Shown piece by piece: positions 40,458 through 51,701 of a DNA stretch of 64,000 bases. The stretch comes from an uncultured Clostridia bacterium (lineage in GTDB: Bacteria; Bacillota; Clostridia; Christensenellales; Aristaeellaceae), in contig CALVKT010000010.1 of assembly GCA_944333055.1 (NCBI GenBank), positions 1 to 64,000 on the forward strand, given 5' to 3'. Every line of letters begins with the position of its first letter. Position 1 is the stretch's first letter. The position numbers and the translations under genes were made by a program. Below the pieces are notes generated by a model. That model was given only the letters and a program-made list of their open reading frames with translations. It was not told the DNA's origin and did not search any database.

Positions 40458-42284
40458 TCATTCCTTCATGGTCGACAGGCGGCGCAGCGTCACGCCGCCG
40501 TCCGCCTCACATTCAACCGCGTAGAGCGCGTGCGCCGTGAGCGGCGCTTCGCCCTCCACGAGCGCCGAAAAGGACGCGTCCACGCTGTCAAGGCCGCCGG
40601 CAAACACGTGCGTATAGCCGCCCTCGCGCAGCCGGGTTTCCAGCGCCTGCACGTCCGCCCGCCACGGCGCCGCATCCCATGCCGCATCCGCGCGCCCGAT
40701 GTCGGTCACCCCGGCCAGCGTGTAATGCAGCTGCGCATACGCGTAATCGCCCATGCACAGCAGCCTGGCCTCCGGCTGCCCGGCGAGCGCTTCCCGGATA
40801 TAAGCCGTCGTGCGGTCCACCTCGTCGCGCGCCCAGACCGTATGCTGGACGTACTCCCGTGTGATAAACGTCTTGACCGTCATGTCCATGTGGCTCAGCG
40901 GCAGCAGCGCGGCAGTCAGCGCGCAGACCGCGACCCGCCATCGGCCGCGCTGCGCCCGCTCCCGGACGATCAGCGCGCAGGCGAGCAGGCCCGTCCACAG
41001 GGCCGGGAGCGTCGTGTAACGGTCGGCCTCGCTCAATCGCTCGACCTCCTCCGGCGAGAAATTGAAGAAGTACGACGCGGCGATCATCGCCAGATACAGC
41101 AGGTTGGCCGTCCACACGCCCGCCCACAGCCCAAGCGCGCGGCGGCGTTCGCGGGCGAGCAGGACGTGCGCCGCGCTCAAGAGCAGCGTGAAGCCCAGCG
41201 TGGCCGCGGCGGTGCCAAAGCCGTAGCAGGAGTAGAGGCCGGACTGGGGCAGCGGCTGGCCAAACAGGAAGTCCACATAGCGTGCGGGCAAGCTCCGATA
41301 GCTCTCGCTCAGCGTGCCGGAGAGCAGCGCCTGCACGTTCTCCCCCAAACGCGAGGGCGAGACCACCGCGCCGATCCCCTGCGCGCGGCAGTAGAGCGCA
41401 TAGGAGGCCACGCCGATGCCGGAAAGCAGCAGCGGCCGCAGCAGCGCGCGCGCGTTTTCCCGCGCGGCGGCGGCGCGCACCGCCAGCGCCAGCGCGACAA
41501 AGACCAGTCCCGTGTTCTTCGTCATGGCCAGCATCGCCGCGTAGAGCATGTCCTCCGCCGGGGCGTTGGCGCGCGCATCGACGGCGGGCAGCAGCAGCAG
41601 CGCCGTCAGCAGCGCGATCAGCGGCTCCGTGAACAGGCGCAGCACGCTCAGCGGAAAGACGGCCATCATCGTCAGATAGAGCAGCGCGCCGCCCAGCAGC
41701 GTCCGCCTCCGGTCGCCCGCTCCGGCCTTGTCGGCCAACGTCCAGATCAGCCCGCCGATGAGCAGGTGGTAGCCCAGGTACGCCACGCCGTCGCGATACC
41801 CCAGAATGGCGGACGCCATCGCGGGCAGCATGGCCGCGGCGGGCGGATACGTATACTGGATGTACGCCGCGCCCCGCCCTGCGCGCGGCAGCTCGTCAAA
41901 CAGATCGATCGCCTTGACGATCATGCCCCAGTGGCTGTACTCGTCCCAGGACAGGTACAGCCGTCCCGCGCACGCGTCGTACAAAAACACGGCGCAGCAC
42001 GCGGCGGCCAGCGCGGGCAGCAGCAGCGACAAGCCCGTCCTGCGCACGCCGCGCCTGCGCCGGAGCGCGCCGAGCGCGTAAATCCATGCGATCGCGCTCG
42101 CCGCCGCCAGCGCGAAGACGGCGGCGGAAAACGGCAACACGTAGCCCAGCGCGATGAGCAACAGGCTCTGCGCGCACAGGGACCCGCCCAGCGTCGCGCC
42201 GATGCGGCGCTCCGCCTTCGCACAGGCGAAGGCGGAGGGGCCCAGCAGGATCAGCGTCAGGGCGAGGAGCTTGAGCGTAATCAT
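40458..42284 (-). CDS. Polytopic membrane protein, GT-C glycosyltransferase-like
   Basis: A 608-residue integral membrane protein with about 11-13 hydrophobic helices and a C-terminal soluble domain of about 110 residues. A first extracytoplasmic loop has LYLSWDEYSHWGMIVKAIDL, an acidic loop near the position of the catalytic Asp in GT-C lipid-linked sugar transferases, followed by YTYPPAAAMLPA. The family name cannot be given. It starts 3 bp after the ileS stop with a poor ribosome-binding site, suggesting translational coupling, and precedes the GH4-like gene. Confidence 0.75.
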   Translation of the reverse strand: MITLKLLALTLILLGPSAFACAKAERRIGATLGGSLCAQSLLLIALGYVLPFSAAVFALAAASAIAWIYALGALRRRRGVRRTGLSLLLPALAAACCAVFLYDACAGRLYLSWDEYSHWGMIVKAIDLFDELPRAGRGAAYIQYTYPPAAAMLPAMASAILGYRDGVAYLGYHLLIGGLIWTLADKAGAGDRRRTLLGGALLYLTMMAVFPLSVLRLFTEPLIALLTALLLLPAVDARANAPAEDMLYAAMLAMTKNTGLVFVALALAVRAAAARENARALLRPLLLSGIGVASYALYCRAQGIGAVVSPSRLGENVQALLSGTLSESYRSLPARYVDFLFGQPLPQSGLYSCYGFGTAAATLGFTLLLSAAHVLLARERRRALGLWAGVWTANLLYLAMIAASYFFNFSPEEVERLSEADRYTTLPALWTGLLACALIVRERAQRGRWRVAVCALTAALLPLSHMDMTVKTFITREYVQHTVWARDEVDRTTAYIREALAGQPEARLLCMGDYAYAQLHYTLAGVTDIGRADAAWDAAPWRADVQALETRLREGGYTHVFAGGLDSVDASFSALVEGEAPLTAHALYAVECEADGGVTLRRLSTMKE

Positions 42285-42287
42285 GGC

Positions 42288-45416
<3,129 letters not shown>

Positions 45417-45444
45417 GATCCTTCCTCCAACTTCAGCAAAATAA

Positions 45445-45692
45445 AAGGCAGCCCCTCCACATGGGACGGGGCTGCCCGCGGTACCACCCAATTTGACGCG
45501 TGGGCATCGCAAAAGGCCCGCGCATCCGCTTCATTGACGCCGTAACGGGGCGATCCGTCCCCGCCTACTTCGTTCGGCGGGGCCGCTGAGCAGGTGATCC
45601 CATGCCGCTCCGCCCGTCCGGAATTGCACCAGTCTCCGGCTCTCTCTGCGTTTGGATGCGGCTGCGTCCTGCCTCGGTCGCGTTTGATATAC
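45445..45692 (-). promoter_or_regulatory. T-box riboswitch for ileS
   Basis: On the minus strand the leader has a long stem I with GAGAGAG near its 5' side and a specifier loop GGGATCACC whose ATC codon (45596-45598) means isoleucine. The T-box TGGGTGGTACCGCG is at 45477-45490. The terminator GGCAGCCCC (45468-45476) / GGGGCTGCC (45447-45455) follows, ending TTTTATTTT. Uncharged tRNA-Ile should bind and switch to the antiterminator. Confidence 0.95.
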
Positions 45693-45698
45693 TCGAAT

Positions 45699-45727
45699 AG
45701 AATACCCGATTTTTTTCGGTTTGTAAA
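45699..45727 (-). promoter_or_regulatory. Promoter for the T-box leader
   Basis: On the minus strand: TTTACA (45722-45727), 17 bp, TATTCT (45699-45704). Confidence 0.75.
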
Positions 45728-46059
45728 GGCTTTTTTGCAAAATTTCGCCGATTTTGCATCCTTGGCGCCCCTCCGGGCCGAAGCGGTGACGCGTCGCGCA
45801 GTCCCCGTTCATGCCCCTGCGCGCCCGTCAGGCGATATGCGCACGGCCGGAGGATGGCGGACTCCTTCTCCGCGTCCGGCTCCGTTGCCGATATACGCCG
45901 GATTGATCATGAAGACCGGCGCATATCCGTTCCTTGGGCGCGCCCTCACCCGCATCGCACATGTCCAGGCCGCGCCCACAGACCGGCGCGCTGTCCGCCG
46001 GCTTCACGGGCATGACCCCTGCCTGTCTCCCGTCATCCGTTTTGCTGTCCGTTCACCGC
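45728..46059. other. Gene-free stretch between ileS leader and rarA promoter
   Basis: About 330 bp with no convincing gene. A 61-codon minus-strand frame (45828-46013) lacks a good ribosome-binding site and has Arg/Ser-rich composition. I see no repeat-family blocks and no strong hairpin here. Confidence 0.5.
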
Positions 46060-46088
46060 TTGTCTTTCCGCCCCGTCGGCGATATAAT
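46060..46088 (+). promoter_or_regulatory. Sigma-A promoter for rarA
   Basis: TTGTCT (46060-46065), 17 bp, TATAAT (46083-46088); GGAGG and ATG follow 24-34 bp later. Confidence 0.85.
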
Positions 46089-46121
46089 GATAGCGAACAC
46101 TTCATCGCTCTGGAGGTCATC

Positions 46122-47432
46122 ATGCAGGATCTGTTTTCCGGTCAGGACCTGGCACTCAGCCCGCTGGCCGACCGCATGCGCCCGCGCACGCTGGATGAGT
46201 TCATCGGCCAGCAGCACATCGTTGGCCCGGGCCGTCTGCTTCGCCGCGCCATCGAGGCGGATCGCATGACCTCCTCGATCTTCTACGGCCCGCCCGGCTG
46301 CGGCAAGACGACGCTCGCCTCCATCATCGCGGGCACGACGCACGCGGCGTTCGTGCAGCTCAACGCCGTCACCAGCGGCGTCGCCGACGTGCGCAAGGTG
46401 ATCAAGGAGGCGCAGGACCGGCGCGCGCTCTACGGACAGACGACGTATCTGCTGCTGGACGAATGCCACCGCTGGAGCAAGGCGCAGTCCGACAGCATCC
46501 TGCCTGCCATCGAGCGCGGCGTGGTGCGCTTCATCGGCTCCACGACGGAGAATCCGCTCGTCGCCATGACCCCGGCCATCGTCAGCCGGTGCCGCATCTT
46601 CCAATTTGAGCCGCTGAGCGAAGAGGACGTGCTGCTGGCGATGTCCCGCGCGCTTTCCGACCGGGAGCGCGGCTTCGGCGGCAAAAATGTGGCGCTCGAC
46701 GCGGACGCGGCGCGCCATATCGCGCGCATCGCCAACGGCGACGTGCGTTCGGCGCTGGGCGCGCTGGAGCTGGCCGTGCTCACCACGCCCCCCGGCGAGG
46801 ACGGCGCGATTCACGTGACGCTTCCCGTCGCCGAGGAGTCCATCCAAAAGCCGGTCATCCGCTGCGACGAGTCGCTCTATTACGACATGCTCTCCGCCTT
46901 CTGCAAGAGCCTGCGCGGCAGCGACGCCGACGCGGCGCTCGCATGGTTTGCACGCCTGCTCTACGCGGGCGTCGATCCGCGGCTCATCGCCCGGCGCATC
47001 ATCGCGCACGCGAGCGAGGACGTCGGCCTTTCCAACCCGCTGGCGATGCTGCAGGCCGTCGCCGCGTCGCAGGCGCTGGAGGCCGTCGGCCTGCCGGAGG
47101 CGCGCCTCTCGCTGGCGCAGGCGATCATCGCCGTATGCGAAAGCCCGAAGTCCAACGCCGTCGTCATGGCGCTGGATCAGGCCGTCGCCGATGCGCAGCA
47201 GGGCGGCTTCGGCCCGGTGCCCGTGCATCTGCGCGACACGCACTACGCCGGGCACGAGCGCGTCGGCTCCGGCGCGCAGTACAAATACCCGCACGACTAT
47301 CCCGGCCATTGGGTGCAGCAGGAGTACATGCCCCCGGAGGTCAGGGGCCGCCGCTACTACGTGCCCTCCGATCAGGGGCAGGAAGCCAAGCTGCGCGAGC
47401 GGCGCAAGGCGCGCGGCATCGTCGATCCGTGA
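46122..47432 (+). CDS. rarA: Replication-associated AAA ATPase RarA/MgsA
   Basis: A 436-residue clamp-loader-like ATPase acting at stalled replication forks. Visible are PLADRMRPRTLDEFIGQQH, Walker A YGPPGCGKTTLA, Walker B YLLLDECHRW (Cys where most relatives have Ile), sensor 1 GSTTENP, and the C-terminal tetramerisation domain from YDMLSAFCKSLRGSD. The last 60 residues (GPVPVHLRDTHYAG to YVPSDQG) are the usual family end. Start ATG has GGAGG 5 nt upstream. Monocistronic with own promoter and terminator. Confidence 0.93.
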   Translation: MQDLFSGQDLALSPLADRMRPRTLDEFIGQQHIVGPGRLLRRAIEADRMTSSIFYGPPGCGKTTLASIIAGTTHAAFVQLNAVTSGVADVRKVIKEAQDRRALYGQTTYLLLDECHRWSKAQSDSILPAIERGVVRFIGSTTENPLVAMTPAIVSRCRIFQFEPLSEEDVLLAMSRALSDRERGFGGKNVALDADAARHIARIANGDVRSALGALELAVLTTPPGEDGAIHVTLPVAEESIQKPVIRCDESLYYDMLSAFCKSLRGSDADAALAWFARLLYAGVDPRLIARRIIAHASEDVGLSNPLAMLQAVAASQALEAVGLPEARLSLAQAIIAVCESPKSNAVVMALDQAVADAQQGGFGPVPVHLRDTHYAGHERVGSGAQYKYPHDYPGHWVQQEYMPPEVRGRRYYVPSDQGQEAKLRERRKARGIVDP

Positions 47433-47468
47433 GAGAACGGCAAATGCCGGGCCGCCGTGTACACGCAA

Positions 47469-47504
47469 AACAGCCCATGTTCGCGCCTGCGAACATGGGC
47501 TGTT
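47469..47504. terminator. Bidirectional terminator, rarA / fprA
   Basis: Perfect 16-bp stem AACAGCCCATGTTCGC / GCGAACATGGGCTGTT with a GCCT loop between convergent genes. The minus strand continues TTTTGCG, giving a better U tract for fprA. Confidence 0.85.
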
Positions 47505-47517
47505 GCGCATATGGGAC

Positions 47518-48678
47518 TTACTGCCCGGCGCACAGCTCGTCGGCCAGCTGCGCAAGCTGCGCGCGGCTTTCGTCGCTGAGCGCGGACTGAATCTTCACCG
47601 TTGTCGCGGCAAGCGTCATGTTTTTGGCGCTTTCCAGCATCTTGCGCATCACCTTGGCGGCCATCGGGGCCCAGCTGCCGTTCTCGATGAAGGCCACCGT
47701 GCGGTTGCTGAAGTTGCGCTCGGTCAGCTCTTCGATGAACGCGCGCATGGCCGGGAAGACGCCGGCGTTATAGGTGGTGGCCGCGAGCACGAGTTTGCTG
47801 TAGCGGAACGCGTCCGCAACGGCCTGCGCCGTATCGCAGCGCGTCAGATCGTGGACGGTCACATTCGCGCAGCCGCGCGCCCTGAGCGCGTCGGCCAGCT
47901 CCAGCGCGGCCGCCTTCGTGTGGCCGTACACGGAAGCATGGGCGATGACCACGCCCTCCTCCTCGGCCGCGTAGCGCGACCACGTGTCGTACAGGCCGAT
48001 GTAGCGCGCGAGATCTTCGCGGAGCACCGGGCCGTGCAGCGGGCAGATCGTCTGCACGTCCAGCCCGGCGGCCTTCCTGAGCAGCGCCTGCACCTGCGCG
48101 CCGTACTTGCCCACGATGCCGATGTAGTAGCGGCGCGCCTCGTCCGTCCAGTCCTCCTGCACATCGAGCGCACCGAACTTGCCGAACGCGTCGGCGGAGA
48201 AGAGCACCTTGTCCGCGCTGTCATACGTCACGATGACCTCAGGCCAATGCACCATCGGCGCGGCGACAAACGTCAGCGTGTGCCGGCCCAGGCAGAGCGT
48301 GTCGCCCTCGCCGACGGCCAGACGCCTGTCGTCAAACCCCGTGCCGAAGAAATTCTGCATCATCTGGAACGCCTTGGCGGAGGAGACGACGGTTGCCTGC
48401 GGATAGGCGCTCATAAACGCGGCGATGTTCGCCGAATGGTCGGGCTCCATGTGCTGGACGATGAGGTAATCGGGGGCCTTGCCGTCGAGCGCGCGCGCGA
48501 TGTTGGCAAGCCATTCGCCCCCAAAGGCGGCTTCCACCGAATCCATGATTGCGATTTTTTCATCGACAATGGCGTACGAGTTGTACGCCATGCCGTTTGG
48601 CACGGCATACTGCCCTTCAAACAGGTCGATCGTGTGATCGTTGACGCCAACGTACAGAATGTCCTTTGTCACTTTCAT
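47518..48678 (-). CDS. FprA-type A flavoprotein (O2/NO reductase)
   Basis: A flavodiiron protein reducing oxygen to water or nitric oxide to N2O, taking electrons from rubredoxin. The 386 residues have an N-terminal metallo-beta-lactamase-like diiron domain with ligands in HMEPDHSAN, an Asp in FSADAFG, and PLHGPV, and a C-terminal flavodoxin domain (AHASVYGHTKAAA onward). ATG at 48678 has GGGAG upstream. It follows the rubredoxin gene, with a GC hairpin between them, and belongs to the ferredoxin-rubredoxin-fprA operon opposite a Crp/Fnr regulator. Confidence 0.93.
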   Translation of the reverse strand: MKVTKDILYVGVNDHTIDLFEGQYAVPNGMAYNSYAIVDEKIAIMDSVEAAFGGEWLANIARALDGKAPDYLIVQHMEPDHSANIAAFMSAYPQATVVSSAKAFQMMQNFFGTGFDDRRLAVGEGDTLCLGRHTLTFVAAPMVHWPEVIVTYDSADKVLFSADAFGKFGALDVQEDWTDEARRYYIGIVGKYGAQVQALLRKAAGLDVQTICPLHGPVLREDLARYIGLYDTWSRYAAEEEGVVIAHASVYGHTKAAALELADALRARGCANVTVHDLTRCDTAQAVADAFRYSKLVLAATTYNAGVFPAMRAFIEELTERNFSNRTVAFIENGSWAPMAAKVMRKMLESAKNMTLAATTVKIQSALSDESRAQLAQLADELCAGQ

Positions 48679-48716
48679 GTCCTTACTCCCATCTCTGATC
48701 ATGTGCCGACACAAAG

Positions 48717-48746
48717 CCGCGCGCCCGCCGTCCGGCGGGCGCGCGG
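48717..48746 (-). other. Perfect 14-bp GC hairpin between rubredoxin and fprA genes
   Basis: CCGCGCGCCCGCCG / CGGCGGGCGCGCGG with a 2-nt TC core, beginning 6 bp after the rubredoxin stop. No U tract follows, so it may stall, protect or attenuate rather than terminate, giving more rubredoxin than flavoprotein mRNA. Confidence 0.7.
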
Positions 48747-48752
48747 CGCCGC

Positions 48753-48911
48753 TTACGCCTCGCTGAAGGAATCGGTGCCCACGCCGCACAGCGGGCAGAC
48801 AAAGTCCTCCGGCAGATCCTCAAACCTGGTGCCCGGCGCGATGCCCTGATCCGGCGCGCCCTCGGCCTCGTCGTACACCCAGCCGCAAACGTCGCATACA
48901 TACTTCTTCAT
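48753..48911 (-). CDS. Rubredoxin
   Basis: A 52-residue iron protein carrying single electrons. Both Cys pairs are present: [15 protein letters not shown] at the N-terminus and [13 protein letters not shown] at the C-terminus, with the usual [12 protein letters not shown] between. The ATG has GAGGAGGAT upstream. It lies 19 bp after the ferredoxin gene and before fprA, its expected electron acceptor. Confidence 0.97.
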   Translation of the reverse strand: MKKYVCDVCGWVYDEAEGAPDQGIAPGTRFEDLPEDFVCPLCGVGTDSFSEA

Positions 48912-48930
48912 GTGAATATCCTCCTCGTTA

Positions 48931-49611
48931 TCAATTCAATATTCTGCCGTCCGTCGAAACGGTGACAACCTGCAAAGGGAGCCGCTTCCCGCTGCCCGCA
49001 ATCGCCCGCGTGACCGCATGTTCGAGCCCGCCGCAGCAGGGCACCTCCATGCGCACAACCGTGATGCGCTCGATCTCGTGGCTGCTGAGGATCTCCGTCA
49101 GCTTGACCGCGTAGTCGGCCGCATCCAGCTTCGGGCAGCCGACCAGCGTGATGTGGTCGCGGATGAACGCCTCGTGGAAATTGCCGTAGGCGAACGCCGT
49201 GCAGTCCGCGGCGATGAGCAATTTTGCCCGCTCAAAATACGGCGCATGCACCGGCACGAGCTTGATCTGAACGGGCCACTGCATCAGGCGGCTGTGCGCC
49301 GGGCCGGACGCGCGTGCCTCGCCGCCCGCCAGGGCGCCGACCCTGTCGCCGGGACAGGCGCAGGACGCCGCCCCATTCCGTCCGGCCGCCAGCACCGCCT
49401 GCTCGTCGTAGGCCGGCGCTTCGCGCACCTCAAAGCGGATCGCACCCGTGGGACAGGCCGGCAGGCAATCGCCCAGGCCGTCGCAGTAGTCCTCGCGGGT
49501 GAGCACCGCCTTGCCGCCGATCATCTCGATGGCGCCCTCGTGACAGGCGCGGGCGCACGCGCCGCAGCCGTTGCATCGCGCCTCGTCAATGTGAATGATC
49601 TTTCGGAGCAT
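48931..49611 (-). CDS. Two-cluster ferredoxin-like 4Fe-4S protein with C-terminal extension
   Basis: A 226-residue iron-sulfur protein. The first cluster motif is [15 protein letters not shown] (about 14-28); the second is [16 protein letters not shown] (about 42-57). The remaining 165 residues form a conserved extension with [26 protein letters not shown] and VPCCGG, common in Clostridia next to FprA, rubredoxin or hybrid-cluster genes. It probably feeds electrons in nitrosative or oxidative stress defence. First gene of the operon; AGGGAGGGAG precedes the ATG. Confidence 0.9.
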   Translation of the reverse strand: MLRKIIHIDEARCNGCGACARACHEGAIEMIGGKAVLTREDYCDGLGDCLPACPTGAIRFEVREAPAYDEQAVLAAGRNGAASCACPGDRVGALAGGEARASGPAHSRLMQWPVQIKLVPVHAPYFERAKLLIAADCTAFAYGNFHEAFIRDHITLVGCPKLDAADYAVKLTEILSSHEIERITVVRMEVPCCGGLEHAVTRAIAGSGKRLPLQVVTVSTDGRILN

Positions 49612-49623
49612 GGTCTCCCTCCC

Positions 49624-49655
49624 TTGATTTTACACCCGAATGATACTATAATCAA
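49624..49655. promoter_or_regulatory. Superimposed divergent promoters, ferredoxin operon / crp-fnr gene
   Basis: Plus: TTGATT 49624-49629, 17 bp, TATAAT 49647-49652. Minus: TTGATT (49650-49655), 17 bp, TAAAAT (49627-49632). Each -10 overlaps the other strand's -35, so the 32-bp block is a near palindrome usable from one side at a time. Confidence 0.8.
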
Positions 49656-49666
49656 GAGAAAAGGTC

Positions 49667-49682
49667 TGTTGAATTTTCAACA
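49667..49682 (+). promoter_or_regulatory. Candidate Crp/Fnr operator
   Basis: TGTTGAATTTTCAACA: two 7-base half-sites (TGTTGAA/TTCAACA) around a 2-base centre, about 7-22 bp after the expected start of the regulator's own transcript. TTGA...TCAA is the Crp/Fnr half-site style but the spacing is 4 rather than 6. Autorepression by road-block is plausible. Confidence 0.6.
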
Positions 49683-49695
49683 AAGGAGGGCATAT

Positions 49696-50376
49696 ATGCA
49701 GGAAATTGTTGGCATTTTGCGGGATTGCGCGCTCTTTGACGGCATCGACGCGGCGGAGCTGTCCGAGCTGCTGCACTGCATGGACGCAAAGACCGCTCAT
49801 TTTGACCGGAAATACACCATTCTGGCGGAGGGCAGCCCGACGCACACCATCGGCATCGTGCTCACGGGCGCGGCGCACATCGTCCATCTGGACTGCTTCG
49901 GCAACCGCAGCATCCTCGGTCACATCCGGCCCGGCGAGTCGTTCGGCGAGGCCTTCGCCTGCGCCGGGACGCCGGCGCTGCCCGTCTCCGTCGTCGCCGA
50001 GGAGCCCTGCGATGTCCTGCTGCTGCGCAGCGCGCGCATGTTGCACAGCTGCGAAAGTCACTGCGCGTTCCACCAGCGGCTGATCTACAACCTCATGCGC
50101 AGCCTCGCCATGCGCTCGGTGCAGTTCCATCAGAAGCTCTACATCCTCTCCCGGCGCACGACGCGCGATAAGCTGCTCGCGTATCTGGCGGCGCAGGCCC
50201 GGCAGGCGGGCGCGAGCCGCTTCGATATCCCGTTTGACCGGCAGGCGCTGGCCGATTATTTGCAGGTTGATCGCAGCGGACTGTCCGTGGAGATCGGCAG
50301 GCTTCAACGGGAGGGCGTGCTCGTCAGCCACCGGCGGCACTTTGAGCTGCTGGGCGGCGCATCGCCCCTCGCATGA
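49696..50376 (+). CDS. Crp/Fnr-family transcription regulator
   Basis: A 226-residue regulator: N-terminal cyclic-nucleotide-type beta barrel (about 15-125; ILAEGSPTHTIGIVLTGAAHIV, HIRPGESFGEAFAC) and a C-terminal winged helix (about 150-220) with recognition segment RQALADYLQVDRSGLSVEIGRL. No FNR-type Cys cluster is at the N-terminus; two Cys at about 118 and 122 in HSCESHC could sense something. Similar regulators in anaerobes control hybrid-cluster and flavodiiron genes, which matches the divergent operon. AAAGGAGGG precedes the ATG. Confidence 0.9.
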   Translation: MQEIVGILRDCALFDGIDAAELSELLHCMDAKTAHFDRKYTILAEGSPTHTIGIVLTGAAHIVHLDCFGNRSILGHIRPGESFGEAFACAGTPALPVSVVAEEPCDVLLLRSARMLHSCESHCAFHQRLIYNLMRSLAMRSVQFHQKLYILSRRTTRDKLLAYLAAQARQAGASRFDIPFDRQALADYLQVDRSGLSVEIGRLQREGVLVSHRRHFELLGGASPLA

Positions 50377-50561
50377 AGCATGTTCGCCCGGCCTCCCATT
50401 TATTCCCCCGTTCACCGCTGCGCGGCATATGACGCGCCGGGAGGGCGTCAGGGAGGCCGTCATCCGGCGGCCGGACAGGCCCCAAGGCGGCGTCGTGCGC
50501 TTGCTTCACCGGGAAGAGCCGCTGCGCCGTCCATGCCCGCACGCCCCTCAGCCTCTCGTCC

Positions 50562-51674
50562 TCACGCCACCACGCCCGCGAACTGCCAGTCCGCGTCCAT
50601 GAGCGCCAGCACGCCCGCCGCGCCCGGCTCGATGCGGCCAAAGCCCCTGGCGCCGATGCTGTCCGCCGGGGTGCTGGTGGCCATGGGGATGACCGTCTCC
50701 GGCGCGATGTTCGCCAGCTTGATCATGTTGCGCACCGCCTGATGCATCACCAGCGTCGAGCCGGCCAGCACGCCGTTGCCAAGCCGCGCCGCGCCGCCCT
50801 TGACGAACACCGCCTGCCCGCCCAGATCGTACTCTCCGTCCGGCAGGCCCGCCGCCTCCATGGAGTCGGAGATCAGCGCCACGCCCTGCGCGCCCTTGCA
50901 CTTGGCCGCGATGCGCAGGATGTCCGGGTGCAGGTGGATGCCGTCGGCGATCACCTGCACGATGATGCGGTCGTCCGCCAGGCCCGCGCCCGGCACGCCC
51001 GGCTCCCGGTGATGCAGCGGCGTCTGCGCGTTGAACAGGTGCGTGATCTGCGTCAGGCCCGCATCCGCCGCCGCGTGGATATCCGCCGCCTTCGCCGCCG
51101 TATGCGCCGCGCAGGTGATCACGCCGCGCGCCTTGAGCTGCTCGATGACCGCCAGCGCGCCGGACAGCTCCGGGGCGAGCGTCATCATGCGCACGCAGCC
51201 AAGCCCGCGCACCATGCCGTCATAGGCTTCCATGCTCGGCGGCACGAGGCACTCGCCCAGCTGCGCGCCCTTGTGCGTGAGCGCCAGGAACGGCGCCTCC
51301 ATGTGCGCGCCCAGCACCGCCGCGCCGCGCGCCGGCGGCGCATCCATCACCGCCTGAATGCCGCACAGCGCGTCGTACGTCTCCTGCTCGTAGGCGCTCA
51401 TCGTCGTCGGCACGAACGCCGCCACGCCGGTCTCCAGCAACCCCTCGCTCATGCGGCGCACGTCCGCCTCGCCGCGCATGCAGTCCGCGCCGCCGAACGC
51501 GTGGATGTGGATGTCCACAAAGCCCGGCAGCACGTACAGCCCCTGCGCGTCGCGCGTCTGTTCGCCCGGCTTTGGCGCCAGCGCGCCCACCTCGGCGACG
51601 CGCCCGTTTTCCACGCGGACGTCCGCCTGCTGAAACTGCCCGTCGATAAAAGCCCAACCGTTCCTGACCAACAT
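50562..51674 (-). CDS. nagA: N-acetylglucosamine-6-phosphate deacetylase
   Basis: Removes acetate from GlcNAc-6-phosphate in amino-sugar recycling. The 370-residue amidohydrolase shows VDIHIHAFGGADC, HMEAPFLALTHKGAQ (metal Glu), CAAHTAAKAAD (His), HLFNAQTPLHHREPGVPG and VALISDSMEAAG (catalytic Asp). GAAGGAGG precedes the ATG. It follows the Hsp70-like gene by 27 bp and is probably last in that transcript; nagB is absent. The 185-bp gap beyond its stop shows no clear terminator. Confidence 0.92.
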   Translation of the reverse strand: MLVRNGWAFIDGQFQQADVRVENGRVAEVGALAPKPGEQTRDAQGLYVLPGFVDIHIHAFGGADCMRGEADVRRMSEGLLETGVAAFVPTTMSAYEQETYDALCGIQAVMDAPPARGAAVLGAHMEAPFLALTHKGAQLGECLVPPSMEAYDGMVRGLGCVRMMTLAPELSGALAVIEQLKARGVITCAAHTAAKAADIHAAADAGLTQITHLFNAQTPLHHREPGVPGAGLADDRIIVQVIADGIHLHPDILRIAAKCKGAQGVALISDSMEAAGLPDGEYDLGGQAVFVKGGAARLGNGVLAGSTLVMHQAVRNMIKLANIAPETVIPMATSTPADSIGARGFGRIEPGAAGVLALMDADWQFAGVVA

Positions 51675-51701
51675 TCCGATATCCTCCTTCTTCTGTTTTC
51701 C

